This document shows positions 8,500 through 17,346 of a DNA stretch of 64,000 nucleotides, in pieces. A program made the translations under genes and the position numbers. The stretch comes from UBA7672 sp044224605 (GTDB lineage: Bacteria; Pseudomonadota; Alphaproteobacteria; Caulobacterales; Hyphomonadaceae): the NCBI GenBank assembly GCA_044224605.1, contig JBGAKC010000024.1:12811-76810 (forward strand). Reading direction: 5' to 3'. The notes below the pieces were generated by a model. That model ran no database searches and was not told the DNA's origin. It saw only the letters and a program-made list of their open reading frames with translations. The first letter of the stretch is position 1. The number at the start of each line of letters is the position of its first letter.

Positions 8500-9933
8500 A
8501 TGAAATTCGCATTCGCGATCGCGCTTGCGATCGCCATCACGCCAGTCGCGTTTGCCGATCCAGCCAGGACGAAAGTCACTTCCGGCGCGCTGGTCGGAGA
8601 AAAGGCCGACGGCATTGTCAGCTACAAGGGGATTCCCTTCGCGGCTCCCCCTGTTGGCGACCTCCGCTGGAAGCCGCCGCAGCCTGTCGCCGCCTGGACC
8701 GGCGATCGCGCCGCCACCGAATACGGCCCGAGCTGCGCGCAGAATTCCCGCCTCGGCGCCGAAGCCAAGGTCTCGGAGGATTGCCTCTATCTAAACGTCT
8801 TCGCCCCGGAGAACGCCAAGAACCTTCCCGTGATGGTGTGGATCCATGGCGGCTCCAACCTCAACGGCTCGGGCTCTATTTACAACGGCGCCGCCTTCGC
8901 CAAGAGCGGCGTGGTGATCGTAACGATCAACTACCGCATGGGCGCGCTCGGCTTCTTCGCTCACCCCGAACTCACAAAGGCGGCGGCCAACGATGAACCA
9001 CTCGCCAACTACGGCCTGATGGATCAGACGGCTGCGTTGCAGTGGGTGCAGAACAACATCGCGGCGTTCGGCGGTGATGCTTCGAAGGTGACTGTGTTCG
9101 GTGAAAGCGCCGGCGCGATCGATATCTACGCGCTGCTCGGTCTCAAATCGTCCAAGGGACTGTTCAGTCAGGCGATTCTGGAATCGAACATCACCTGGGG
9201 CGCCAGCGCCTCGCTGGCCGACATGGAGAAGGATGGCGCCGCTCTCGTCGGTCGTGCCGGCGCGACCGACAAGGCCACGCTCGCCGATCTTCGCGAAATT
9301 CCGGCGATGAAGCTCGTCGACGCCGCCAATGGCGCGCGCTTCCCGATCGTGGACGGCCGTTTCATGACGGAAACCTCGCTCTCCGCCATGGCCAACAAGC
9401 ACACGCTCGATATTCCGCTCATCGTCGGATCGAACAGCTATGAGGCCTCGCTGGCCCGCCAGCTCACCGGCCAGGCGGCGACCGACTGGACCAACTCCCA
9501 GGCCGGCGCGCCCGCGCGCTTCATCGCCGCCAAGTCGGCCGATGGGAAACCGAGCTGGCTCTACTTCTTCTCCTATGTCGCCACCGAGCGCCGCACGCCG
9601 GACTCGATGGGCGCGGCTCACGCGGCCGAAATCTCCTATGTCTATGGCGGCCAGATGCGCCCGCCGGGCGCGCCGCCCGCCGCCGCCGGCAGTGCGCTCG
9701 CCGCTCCGCCGACGCCGTCAGAAGAAGACAAGGCCATGGCCGTGCTGATGCACTCCTGCTGGGTTGCGTTCGCCAAGACGGGAACGCCGACGTGCGCGTC
9801 CGGTCCGGCCTGGCCCGCCTACAGCCCGGCGACCGATCAGCTCATGGAGTTCGGCTCACCGTCCGGCGTCCGCACGGGCTTCCGCAAGGAAGCGCTGGAC
9901 GCGGCCACCACGGCCGAGCCCGGCGCGCGCTAG
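8500..9933 (+). CDS. Secreted type-B carboxylesterase
   Basis: A 477-residue alpha/beta hydrolase of the carboxylesterase/para-nitrobenzyl esterase family. A signal peptide (MKFAFAIALAIAITPVAFA) is followed by the family N terminus with GxPFAAPPVGDLRW. The oxyanion-hole motif is HGGSNLNGSG, the nucleophile is Ser in FGESAGA, and HAAEISYVYGG is the expected region before the catalytic histidine. A CxxxxxSEDCLYLN segment is also present. GGAGG lies 7 nt before the ATG. It hydrolyses carboxylic esters, probably in the periplasm or outside; the substrate is unknown. Its stop codon overlaps the stop of the convergent citrate synthase gene. Confidence 0.92.
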   Translation: MKFAFAIALAIAITPVAFADPARTKVTSGALVGEKADGIVSYKGIPFAAPPVGDLRWKPPQPVAAWTGDRAATEYGPSCAQNSRLGAEAKVSEDCLYLNVFAPENAKNLPVMVWIHGGSNLNGSGSIYNGAAFAKSGVVIVTINYRMGALGFFAHPELTKAAANDEPLANYGLMDQTAALQWVQNNIAAFGGDASKVTVFGESAGAIDIYALLGLKSSKGLFSQAILESNITWGASASLADMEKDGAALVGRAGATDKATLADLREIPAMKLVDAANGARFPIVDGRFMTETSLSAMANKHTLDIPLIVGSNSYEASLARQLTGQAATDWTNSQAGAPARFIAAKSADGKPSWLYFFSYVATERRTPDSMGAAHAAEISYVYGGQMRPPGAPPAAAGSALAAPPTPSEEDKAMAVLMHSCWVAFAKTGTPTCASGPAWPAYSPATDQLMEFGSPSGVRTGFRKEALDAATTAEPGAR

Positions 9934-11006
9934 GCTGCAACACTCCCGGCCGGCATGGGTCCGACATAGGTCGATGCCGGCCGCACCAGCCGTCCCGTCG
10001 CAAGTTGTTCGCGCGCGTGCGCGATCCAGCCTGTGACGCGGCCGCAGCCGAACAGGCAGGTGAATAGTCCGCGCGGGACGCCCAGCGCCTCGAGCAGGAT
10101 GGCGGTGTAGTATTCGACATTCGTGTCGAGCTTGCGATCCGGTTTTTCCGCAGCCAGCTTTTGAAGAATACGGCTTTCGATCGCCTGCGCGAGCGCTAGC
10201 CGCCCGCTGCTGACGGGCAGCGTTCCGACGAAATGCTTGAGCACATCGGCGCGCGGGTCGCGTGTGCGGTAGACACGGTGCCCGAAGCCCATCAGGCGGT
10301 CGCCGCGATCGAGCGCCATCCGGATCCAGCCCTCGGCCCGGTCCGCTGCGCCGATGGCGTCGAGCATATCCAGGACGGGCCCGGGGGCGCCGCCATGCAG
10401 TGGCCCTTTTAGGGCCGACAGTCCGGCGATCACCGCTGAGCCCAGTCCGGCGCGTGTCGAGGCCACGCAGCGTGCGACGAAAGTCGATGCGTTGAGGCCA
10501 TGATCCGAGACGGTCACAAGATACGCATCCAGCGCACGCGCTTCCTCGGGCGAGGGCGTCTCGCCGCGGATCATGCGCAGCAGGTCGGCGCCGTGCTGCG
10601 CGGTCGGGTCGGGTCTGAGAGGCGTCCGTCCAGCCTTCAGTTGTGCGATCGCCCCTGTAGCCACGGCCATTGTCGCGACGAGGATGATGGCTGCATTTGC
10701 ATCATGTCCGTCCGGTGCGAGGCTGAGCGCGGCGCGCAGGCCTTCAACTTCCGGCAACGCGACGAGCCGGGAGAAATCAGGCTTCAGACGTTCGAATGCC
10801 TCGGCCCGTGCGTTTCCGAGCGCAGACCTCACATCCGGCATGTCGTCGAAGAAACCGGCCCAGAGATGTTGCGCCGCCTGCTCAAAGTCGAACTCGCGCG
10901 CCAGCACCTCAACGTCCTTGCCGCGGATTATGAGACGGCCTTCGGCGCCCTGCACATCCGACAGCACCGTCTCGGCGGCGACAACTCTCTCCAGGCCCGC
11001 GTCCAT
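9930..11006 (-). CDS. Citrate synthase family protein
   Basis: A 358-residue condensing enzyme of the citrate/methylcitrate synthase family, which joins an acyl-CoA to an alpha-keto acid. Key regions are GPLHGGAPG (first active-site His), MGFGHRVYRTRDPRAD (second His with CoA/substrate arginines) and the C-terminal NVEYYTAILLEALGVP. In canonical citrate synthase the acidic catalytic residue here is Asp (NVD); this protein has Glu, as do many methylcitrate-synthase-like paralogues. The ATG at 11006 is chosen because GGAG lies 7 nt upstream. It is divergent from the HTH-citrate synthase at 11093. True citrate synthase activity is unproven. Confidence 0.88.
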   Translation of the reverse strand: MDAGLERVVAAETVLSDVQGAEGRLIIRGKDVEVLAREFDFEQAAQHLWAGFFDDMPDVRSALGNARAEAFERLKPDFSRLVALPEVEGLRAALSLAPDGHDANAAIILVATMAVATGAIAQLKAGRTPLRPDPTAQHGADLLRMIRGETPSPEEARALDAYLVTVSDHGLNASTFVARCVASTRAGLGSAVIAGLSALKGPLHGGAPGPVLDMLDAIGAADRAEGWIRMALDRGDRLMGFGHRVYRTRDPRADVLKHFVGTLPVSSGRLALAQAIESRILQKLAAEKPDRKLDTNVEYYTAILLEALGVPRGLFTCLFGCGRVTGWIAHAREQLATGRLVRPASTYVGPMPAGSVAA

Positions 11007-11063
11007 CGAACACTCCATCGTTGACGGAGAAGAGATGGCGATCCATGGTCGTAGTGGTCAAGA

Positions 11064-11080
11064 TTGATCAATATAATCAA
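11064..11080. promoter_or_regulatory. Palindrome with embedded TATAAT between citrate synthase paralogues
   Basis: TTGAT (11064-11068) and ATCAA (11076-11080) form an inverted repeat with 7 bp between. A perfect TATAAT hexamer at 11072-11077 overlaps the right half. Transcription from it would start about 8 bp before the ATG at 11093. The overlap would let a bound protein block or distort the promoter; the DNA-binding citrate synthase encoded next to it is the obvious candidate. Confidence 0.45.
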
Positions 11081-11092
11081 GCTGAGGCGCGG

Positions 11093-12223
11093 ATGGACTG
11101 GATCGCGATCGAGGATGCGCTGGGCGAACTCAGTGTCCAGAGGCAGACGCTTTATGCCTATGTCAGCCGCGGTCTCCTGCGGGCGAAGGCGGACGAGGGT
11201 GATCCGCGCCGCAGTCTCTATTCCGCGAGCGATATCCGTAAGCTGAAGGGCAGGCGGCGTGGCGCGAGGCGCCGCTCGGAAGTGGCGGCCGGAGCGATCG
11301 CCTGGGGCGAGCCGGTGCTGGAAAGCGCGATCTCGACGGTTCGCGATGGGCAGCTGATTGTGCGGGGCAGATCGATCGAACAGCTTGCGGCGAAGCTCAC
11401 GCTGGAAGACATGGCGCGTCTGCTGTGGAACGCAGACGAGGCGCCCGTTCCTGTTGCATCTCGCAAATCGGCGGGCGCAACACCCAAGGCCCGGGCCTTC
11501 GCGATGCTCGCCCGGCGGGCCGGAGAAGACGCGCCCAGCCTGGGGCGCAGTCCATCGGCATTGCGAGCCGATGCCTGGTCCATCCTTTTTGAGTTCGCTG
11601 ACGCGCTGAGCGGGGAGCAAGGGAAGAGTGTGCTGCACGAGCGACTGGCGAAGGCCTGGAAGCTGAATGCGGCGGGCGCGCAACTCGTACGCCGGGCGCT
11701 GATCCTCATGGCGGATCACGAGCTGAACCCTTCGACCTTCGCCGTTCGGATTGCGGCTTCGACAGGCGCGCCGCTTGCTGCCTGTGCGCTTGCCGGGCTT
11801 TCGACATTGGCCGGCCCGCTGCATGGCGAGGCGGCCGTTCGCGCGCTGGCGCAGCTCGATGCACTGATATCGGCGAAGGACGTTGCCGTCGAAGCGAGGG
11901 CGATGGTTGCGCGTGGCGACCATATCGCGGGCTGGTCGCATCCGCTCTATCCTGACGGCGACGTGCGAGCCACGAACCTGCTTGCCGCGCTCAAGCCCAG
12001 CACCGTCATCGGCAAGGCTCTTCGCGCGCTGGAGCAGGAGACGGGCGACAAGCCCAATTGCGACGCCGCGCTGGCGGCGATGACGCGCGAGCTCGGCCTT
12101 CCGGATGAGGCGACCTTCACGATCTTCGCGCTGGCCCGCATGACGGGATGGCTCGCCCATGCCATGGAACAACGCAAGACCGGCCGCATCATCCGCCCTC
12201 GCGCGCGCTACACCGGCGAATGA
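11093..12223 (+). CDS. Citrate synthase-like protein with N-terminal MerR-type HTH
   Basis: A 376-residue fusion of a winged-helix MerR-like DNA-binding domain (about 1-60) to a citrate synthase domain. The N-terminal part reads ELSVQRQTLYAYVSRGLL and later YSASDIRKL, the usual helix-turn-helix and wing. The enzyme half keeps GPLHGEA and NCDAALAAM (active-site His and Asp) but has GWSHPLYPDGD where active enzymes have GFGHRVYKxxDPR, so the CoA/substrate arginine is lost. This suggests a ligand-sensing regulator or altered enzyme. The ATG at 11093 follows GAGG; an upstream in-frame ATG at 11045 is possible. It is divergent from the other paralogue. Confidence 0.85.
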   Translation: MDWIAIEDALGELSVQRQTLYAYVSRGLLRAKADEGDPRRSLYSASDIRKLKGRRRGARRRSEVAAGAIAWGEPVLESAISTVRDGQLIVRGRSIEQLAAKLTLEDMARLLWNADEAPVPVASRKSAGATPKARAFAMLARRAGEDAPSLGRSPSALRADAWSILFEFADALSGEQGKSVLHERLAKAWKLNAAGAQLVRRALILMADHELNPSTFAVRIAASTGAPLAACALAGLSTLAGPLHGEAAVRALAQLDALISAKDVAVEARAMVARGDHIAGWSHPLYPDGDVRATNLLAALKPSTVIGKALRALEQETGDKPNCDAALAAMTRELGLPDEATFTIFALARMTGWLAHAMEQRKTGRIIRPRARYTGE

Positions 12224-12346
12224 CCCGCCCCCATCCCTCGCCGCGCGCGCTTGAAGGGACATTTTGATACAAATATCGCCGGCAGGTGACATACTTTGAA
12301 GCGTGATACGCGCTAGCATTTCCAGGCAGGATCAGGGAGCGGCCCG

Positions 12347-13804
12347 ATGTCCCAGCTTCACGGCGCAATCGCAGCAACGCGCTTCGGCATGGGCGCTCGC
12401 CCTGGCGAGATCAAGGCTGCTTCCTCCGACCCGCGCGGCTGGCTCAAGGCGCAGATCAGGGCCGATTCCGCTGTCATTCCGGCAACTGGCCTCCTGTCGG
12501 TGAAGGACGTATTCGAGGAGCGTCAGGATGCCTATGCCGGCATGGCCCCCGGCCAGCAGGGCAAGGATGGCGTCGCGACCGAAGCGCAGCAGGCGATCCG
12601 CCAGCAGGTCCAGCGCGAGGCGCGGGAAGGCCTGCAGAAGGAGATCGAGGCGCGCTCGCGTCATGCGGCGACGACCGCGGACTCGTTCGCCGAACGCTGG
12701 TTGCGCTTCTGGGCCAACCATTTCACGGTCGCTGCGCGCACCGGCCAGATGATTGGTCTTGTCGGGCCGTTCGAACGCGAGGCAATCCGTCCTCATGTTT
12801 TTTCCGGTTTCGCTACACTGCTGGGCCGGGCGACTTTCCATCCGGGAATGCTGACCTATCTCGACGCGGCTCGCTCCATCGGGCCATCGACGATGATCGC
12901 ACAACGCCGCGATGCCGGGCTCAATGAGAACCTGGCGCGCGAGATCATGGAACTGCACACGCTGGGTGTCGGCTCCGGCTATACGCAGGCCGATATCATC
13001 GAGTTCGCCAAGGCGCTGACCGGCTGGACGGTCGGGGGGCCGCAGACCGCGCGCCTCACGGCCTTCAACACGGGCAACGGGCAGAAGCCAGGGAAGGGCA
13101 AAGGCCAGCAGAAGCGCATTGGCGACATTGCGCGCGAACAGGCAGGCGAGACCATTTTTGCAGAAGCTTTGCACGAACCTGGCAATCGCACCGTGCTGGC
13201 TAAAACCTATAGTGGCCCGGCGAAGCAGCAGGCAGCAGCGATCCTCGATGATCTGGCGCGCCATCCAGCAACGGCAAAACACATCGCGACCAAGCTGGCC
13301 CGGCACTTTGTGGCCGACGACCCGCCGCCTTCCGCCGTTGCAAAGCTTGAAACTGCTTTCGTGAAGTCGAATGGCGATCTTGCGGCGCTCGCGCGGGCGC
13401 TTGTCGATCTGGATGAGGCCTGGGGCGAGGCGCCGGTGAAGTTCAAGACGCCAGAGGAACTTCTGGTATCCGCCGCGCGCGCTGTCGGCCCACAGGCTGC
13501 GTTCGGCGGAACGCAGCGTCAGGTCTACCAGTCGCTGGCGCAGCAGCCCTACACGGCGCCTTCGCCGGCAGGATGGCCTGATACCGCGGCATCGTGGTCC
13601 GGGGCCGATGCCGTGAAGAAGCGGCTCGAATGGGCGAACGCCGTGTCGCGCCGGATGGCTCGCGGTGAAACGCCGTCGGAGTTCCTCGATCGGGCCCTTG
13701 GCGAGATCGCAAGCGAGCGGACACGACAGGCCGTCGCGCGCGCCGAAAGCGCCGAGCAGGGCTTCACCATCGCCCTGATGTCCCCCGAATTCCAGCGGAG
13801 GTAA
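12347..13804 (+). CDS. DUF1800 family protein
   Basis: A 485-residue protein of the DUF1800 family. Family signatures are the start AIAATRFGMGARPGE, the central ERWLRFWANHFTV, and the block GLNENLAREIMELHTLGVGSGYTQADI followed by EFAKALTGWTV. No signal peptide is visible, although partners of this type are usually exported. It sits 4 bp before a DUF1501 gene, the standard two-gene arrangement, so the two products probably act together. Biochemical function is unknown for the family. GGGAG precedes the ATG. Confidence 0.93.
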   Translation: MSQLHGAIAATRFGMGARPGEIKAASSDPRGWLKAQIRADSAVIPATGLLSVKDVFEERQDAYAGMAPGQQGKDGVATEAQQAIRQQVQREAREGLQKEIEARSRHAATTADSFAERWLRFWANHFTVAARTGQMIGLVGPFEREAIRPHVFSGFATLLGRATFHPGMLTYLDAARSIGPSTMIAQRRDAGLNENLAREIMELHTLGVGSGYTQADIIEFAKALTGWTVGGPQTARLTAFNTGNGQKPGKGKGQQKRIGDIAREQAGETIFAEALHEPGNRTVLAKTYSGPAKQQAAAILDDLARHPATAKHIATKLARHFVADDPPPSAVAKLETAFVKSNGDLAALARALVDLDEAWGEAPVKFKTPEELLVSAARAVGPQAAFGGTQRQVYQSLAQQPYTAPSPAGWPDTAASWSGADAVKKRLEWANAVSRRMARGETPSEFLDRALGEIASERTRQAVARAESAEQGFTIALMSPEFQRR

Positions 13805-13808
13805 TGCA

Positions 13809-14981
13809 ATGACCCTCGCCCTGAATCGCAGAACGCTTCTCCTTGCCAGCGGCGCTGGCCTCGCCGCCACGCTGATTACGCCCACGGCCAGAGCGGCCAC
13901 GCCACAAAGCCAGGGTCGCAAGCTGATCGTCGTCATCCTGCGCGGGGCCATGGATGGGCTGGCGGCGCTTCCCAAGATCGATGATGTCGACATCCGTCAG
14001 CACCGCGCAGCATTGATCGATCCCAAGGCCACGCCGCTGTCGGATGGTTTTGCGTTGCACTCCGCCATGCCGACGCTTGCGGCGATGTACAAGGCGAAGG
14101 AAGCCGCCTTCGTCCCCGCCTTCGCCGGTCCTTATCGCGAACGATCGCATTTCGAGGCGCAGGACCTGCTGGAATGCGGCGAGGTCAACAGGGTCACGTC
14201 CGATGGCTGGCTCAATCGCGCTCTACAGAAAGCCCCTGCCGCCTATGCCGCCGTCTCTATCGGTCCGGCGCAGCCATTGATCCTGCGCGGAGCCGCCTCC
14301 CGCACGACATCCTGGTCGCCGGACGTGCTTCCCGAGGCGAGCGACGATACGCTGGCCCGCTTGCTCGACCTTTACGAGAACGATCCGATCCTCAAGCCGT
14401 CGCTTGCGGCCGCGATGGGCGCAGATGCGGTCGCCGGGGGCATGGACCCGATGAACATGGCCGGCGGTCGTGGCGGTCCGGGCCAGTATGTTACGCAGCT
14501 GCAGGCGGCGGGTAAATTCCTTGCTCAGCCGGAGGGACCGGAGGTTGCAGTGGTGAGCCTCGAAGGTTGGGACACTCACACCCAGCAGAACGGTCTCCTG
14601 CAGCAGCGCTTCACCGCGCTCGACAACGGCATCAAGGCTCTGAAGGTCTCGCTTGGCGACACGTGGAAGAAGACAGCTCTCGTCGCCGTCTCCGAGTTCG
14701 GCCGCACGGTGCGGGTGAATGGCGGGCAGGGTACGGATCACGGCACAGGTGGCATCGCCATCCTCGCCGGCGGCGCCATCAAGGGCGGCCGGATGTATGG
14801 CGACTGGCCGACACTGAAATCATCCGCCCTGTTCGAGAACCGCGATCTTATGCCGACGGTTGACTCCCGTTCGGTCTTCAAGGGCCTGCTGCGTGACCAG
14901 CTCGGCTGGGCCACAAACGATCTCGACACGGCTGTCTTCCATGACAGCGCGGCGGCGAAGGCTATGACAGGATTGGTCTAG
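13809..14981 (+). CDS. DUF1501 family protein, twin-arginine signal
   Basis: A 390-residue DUF1501 protein, a family related in fold to sulfatases/alkaline phosphatases. The N terminus LNRRTLLLASGAGLAATL with cleavage near ARA-AT is a likely Tat signal, so the protein is probably folded before export to the periplasm. Typical blocks are IVVILRGAMDGLAAL, YRERSHFEAQDLLECG and VSEFGRTVRVNGGQGTDHGTG. GGAGG lies just before the ATG, overlapping the end of the DUF1800 gene; the two are co-transcribed. Confidence 0.93.
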   Translation: MTLALNRRTLLLASGAGLAATLITPTARAATPQSQGRKLIVVILRGAMDGLAALPKIDDVDIRQHRAALIDPKATPLSDGFALHSAMPTLAAMYKAKEAAFVPAFAGPYRERSHFEAQDLLECGEVNRVTSDGWLNRALQKAPAAYAAVSIGPAQPLILRGAASRTTSWSPDVLPEASDDTLARLLDLYENDPILKPSLAAAMGADAVAGGMDPMNMAGGRGGPGQYVTQLQAAGKFLAQPEGPEVAVVSLEGWDTHTQQNGLLQQRFTALDNGIKALKVSLGDTWKKTALVAVSEFGRTVRVNGGQGTDHGTGGIAILAGGAIKGGRMYGDWPTLKSSALFENRDLMPTVDSRSVFKGLLRDQLGWATNDLDTAVFHDSAAAKAMTGLV

Positions 14982-14988
14982 ACCAGGA

Positions 14989-15318
14989 TCAGGCCGGTTG
15001 CAGGACGCCCTTGTCCTCGAGCAGCTGCTTGAGTTCGCCCGACTGGAACATTTCTTTCGTGATGTCGCAGCCGCCGATGAATTCGCCCTTCACGTAGAGC
15101 TGCGGAATCGTCGGCCAGTTCGAGAAGTCCTTGATGCCTTGGCGCAGCTCGGCGTCCTCGAGGATGTTCGCTGAGTCGTACTGGACGCCCATGTGGTCGA
15201 GGATCGACACAACGGTCGCCGAGAAGCCGCATTGCGGGAAGGTCGGCGTGCCCTTCATGAACAGGAAAACGGGGCTCGCATCGATGAGGCCCTGGATGCG
15301 TGCGTCAACGTCGGACAT
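14989..15318 (-). CDS. grxD: Grx4-type monothiol glutaredoxin
   Basis: A 109-residue monothiol glutaredoxin with the active site CGFS at residues 30-33, preceded by MKGTPTFPQ. The family's WPTIPQLYVKGEFIGGCDI segment and glutathione-contact GG are present. Grx4 proteins carry a bridging 2Fe-2S cluster with glutathione or with BolA partners and take part in Fe-S delivery. A bolA gene lies two genes upstream on the same strand, with an aldo/keto reductase between. Ends 8 bp from the convergent DUF1501 gene. Confidence 0.95.
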   Translation of the reverse strand: MSDVDARIQGLIDASPVFLFMKGTPTFPQCGFSATVVSILDHMGVQYDSANILEDAELRQGIKDFSNWPTIPQLYVKGEFIGGCDITKEMFQSGELKQLLEDKGVLQPA

Positions 15319-15365
15319 GGCGGTTTCCCGGCAAAAGAGGCGCTTCCCCTTCAGCTAAGGCCGGA

Positions 15366-16223
15366 TCAGGCGGTAATCAAGCGCTCGCTGGTAGGCGATG
15401 TCAGGCTGTAGACGTTGGATTCGAGGTGATCGAGCCGGGTCGTGGTGGTGATGATCCGGTGGGCGCCCCCCTCGGTAAGGGCCCAGTTCAGGGCTTCATC
15501 GACCGTCATGGGTGTCGGCGTGGTGGGGCCGCCCCGGCCAAGGAGCGCCCGCGCCAGCCGCCATGTCGCGCCCGCACTGACCGGCGCCGGGAACCGCCGG
15601 GTCGCGGGGGCCAGCGTCTCGATCCCGATGAGCTCGCCCGCAGCCTTGAGCCGCGCCAGCCGGTCGACCTGCGCGGGCTTCAGACCAGCATGCACCGGCG
15701 TCATGAACACCGTGAACTGTCCTGTCGAGATGGCCGCGTCAAGTTCGCCGCCGCGTCCGGCGACGCCCAGCGCGCCGATGTCGCCCTTGAACTTGAGGTC
15801 GACGAGCGTCTTCAGGAGTTCATCTGTGAGATCGGCCGGCGCGGGACCGTGCAGGAACAGCCAGTCCACACGCGAGCGCCTCAGGCGCCTCAGCGATCCT
15901 TCGATCGACTTGCGAATTCCGTCCGGCGTGAAGTCACGTGCGCGCTTCGCGAGGCCCGACGACAGGACGCCCGCCTTGGTTGAGACGATCGGGTCATAGG
16001 ACGGCAAGCGCGCGAGGGCTTCGCCCAGCCGGCGCTCGGCCTCGCCATTGCCGTAGGAGGGGCCAGTATCGAACAGGCGCACGCCCATCGCGAAGGCATG
16101 CTGAACCATCTGCACGGTCGCTTCCGGACGCACCAGCATCGTTCCGTGCGCTCCGCTCACCCCGAAGCCGAGGCGGCGCACACCGATGGCATTGTCACGG
16201 ACGCGTTCGGACACCTGCTGCAC
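15366..16223 (-). CDS. Aldo/keto reductase
   Basis: A 285-residue aldo/keto reductase barrel. The catalytic tetrad is recognisable: Asp52 and Tyr57 (LFDTGPSYGNGEAERRLG), Lys83 (VSTKAG) and His125 (WLFLHGP). It should reduce a carbonyl with NADPH in the cytoplasm; the substrate is unknown. The start is GTG at 16223, two bases after the bolA stop codon and without a good ribosome site, which suggests translational coupling to bolA. Confidence 0.9.
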   Translation of the reverse strand: MQQVSERVRDNAIGVRRLGFGVSGAHGTMLVRPEATVQMVQHAFAMGVRLFDTGPSYGNGEAERRLGEALARLPSYDPIVSTKAGVLSSGLAKRARDFTPDGIRKSIEGSLRRLRRSRVDWLFLHGPAPADLTDELLKTLVDLKFKGDIGALGVAGRGGELDAAISTGQFTVFMTPVHAGLKPAQVDRLARLKAAGELIGIETLAPATRRFPAPVSAGATWRLARALLGRGGPTTPTPMTVDEALNWALTEGGAHRIITTTTRLDHLESNVYSLTSPTSERLITA

Positions 16224-16225
16224 CG

Positions 16226-16459
16226 TCAGCCCGGCGCCCGTGTCGTCAGGGCGAGTGCGTGCAGCACGCCGCCCATCCGGCCCTTGAGCGCAGCATACAC
16301 CATCTGGTGTTGCGCTACGCGCGACTTGCCGCGGAACTGTTCGGAGACGATTTCCGCGCTCCAGTGATCATTGTCGCCGGCAAGGTCCTTCAGCGCGATC
16401 TCGGCGTCCGGAAACGCCTCGCGGAGATAGCCTTCAAGCGTCGCTCGATCCATGGCCAT
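16226..16459 (-). CDS. bolA: BolA family protein
   Basis: A 77-residue BolA-like protein. It has the usual short alpha/beta fold, with DHWSAEIVSEQFRGKSRVAQHQMVYAALKGRM near the middle: the invariant H of RVAQHQMVY and the FRGKSRV loop. BolA proteins pair with monothiol glutaredoxins to bind 2Fe-2S clusters, and grxD lies one gene downstream. GGGAGGGAC precedes the ATG. Whether it also acts on transcription, as in enterobacteria, cannot be told. Confidence 0.93.
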   Translation of the reverse strand: MAMDRATLEGYLREAFPDAEIALKDLAGDNDHWSAEIVSEQFRGKSRVAQHQMVYAALKGRMGGVLHALALTTRAPG

Positions 16460-16564
16460 GTGACTGTCCCTCCCAAGATCGCCGCTGGTTCGTCCGGCGG
16501 TCTCACCCGGTCTGCTTCCCGAGACGTGTATCTAGTTCCAGATTCCGGACGCACAATAGCAGAA

Positions 16565-16592
16565 CGCAGCGGCCCGCAAGAAAGCCGCTGCG
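16565..16592 (-). terminator. Hairpin after the DUF4142 gene
   Basis: CGCAGCGGC (16565-16573) and GCCGCTGCG (16584-16592) form a perfect 9-bp stem with a 10-nt loop. On the minus strand it is 25 bp after the DUF4142 stop and followed by TTCTGCTATTG, a weak T-rich tail. Confidence 0.55.
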
Positions 16593-16617
16593 TCCACGGA
16601 TTAACTTCTTGATGCGC

Positions 16618-17223
16618 CTAGCTTGGGGTGGGCGTACCCGGAGACTTGGACACCGTGTCGCGGAGCTTTTCGGCCGCCGCTTTGTGGGCCGTCAGTGTGG
16701 GGAGCATTTCTTCCGCAAGCGTCTTGAGGTCCGGCGTCGCGTCGGCGTCCTTCGCGTAATCCTCGAAAAGCCTGATCGCGTCCTTGTGCGCGTCGACCTG
16801 CAGGGCGGCATAATCCGCATCGAAGTCGGCGTCACCGTCCGTTTCCGTGAGGTCGTTGATCCGGCGCATGTGGAAGTCATCCAGTATCTCGCTCGGCGCC
16901 ATCAATGATCCGGCCTGTGCGGCGGCCTTGATCTTGTCGAGCGCGGCCTTGTGCTGATCGATCATTGTCTGGGCAAACACCTTCACGTCAGGGCTGGCTG
17001 ACTTCTCGAGCGACATCTCGCTGGTGCGGATTTCCACGAGGCTCGCCTGGCCGGCATTGTTGATGAAGTCCTGCGCCTTGCGTGCAACGTTCCCGGAGAA
17101 GGCCGTGTCAGCGGCGGGGGTTCCTGGCGACATCGTTGCGTTGTCGGCCGACATGTTGTTGCCGCACGCAGCGAGCGCGAGCGTAGACAAGCCCGCAGCC
17201 GCGAACAGAACGAAACGGTTCAT
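16618..17223 (-). CDS. DUF4142 domain lipoprotein
   Basis: A 201-residue exported protein. The N terminus MNRFVLFAAAGLSTLALAACGNN contains a lipobox (LAAC), so it should be a lipid-anchored periplasmic protein. The mature part is a four-helix bundle of the DUF4142 family, with KAQDFINNAGQASLVEIRTSEMSLEKS and VKVFAQTMIDQHKAALDKI; family members resemble ferritin-like bundles but no metal ligands are obvious. GGAGGATATC directly precedes the ATG at 17223. DUF4142 proteins are often stress-induced; their role is unknown. Confidence 0.88.
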   Translation of the reverse strand: MNRFVLFAAAGLSTLALAACGNNMSADNATMSPGTPAADTAFSGNVARKAQDFINNAGQASLVEIRTSEMSLEKSASPDVKVFAQTMIDQHKAALDKIKAAAQAGSLMAPSEILDDFHMRRINDLTETDGDADFDADYAALQVDAHKDAIRLFEDYAKDADATPDLKTLAEEMLPTLTAHKAAAEKLRDTVSKSPGTPTPS

Positions 17224-17346
17224 GATATCCTCCATGTGATTGCGCCCCGCCCATCAGACAGCAAACGCAACGCAATGGAGGCCCGTTCCGGGTTCCATGA
17301 TGTCGAATCCGTCAGGTTCCCGCCTGACCGGGATTTCAAGACAAGA

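Noticed and set aside
12332..13993. Long minus-strand open frame opposite the DUF1800 gene
   Set aside because: It is an antisense shadow: GC-rich codon use leaves the opposite strand open, while the plus strand encodes a recognised family.
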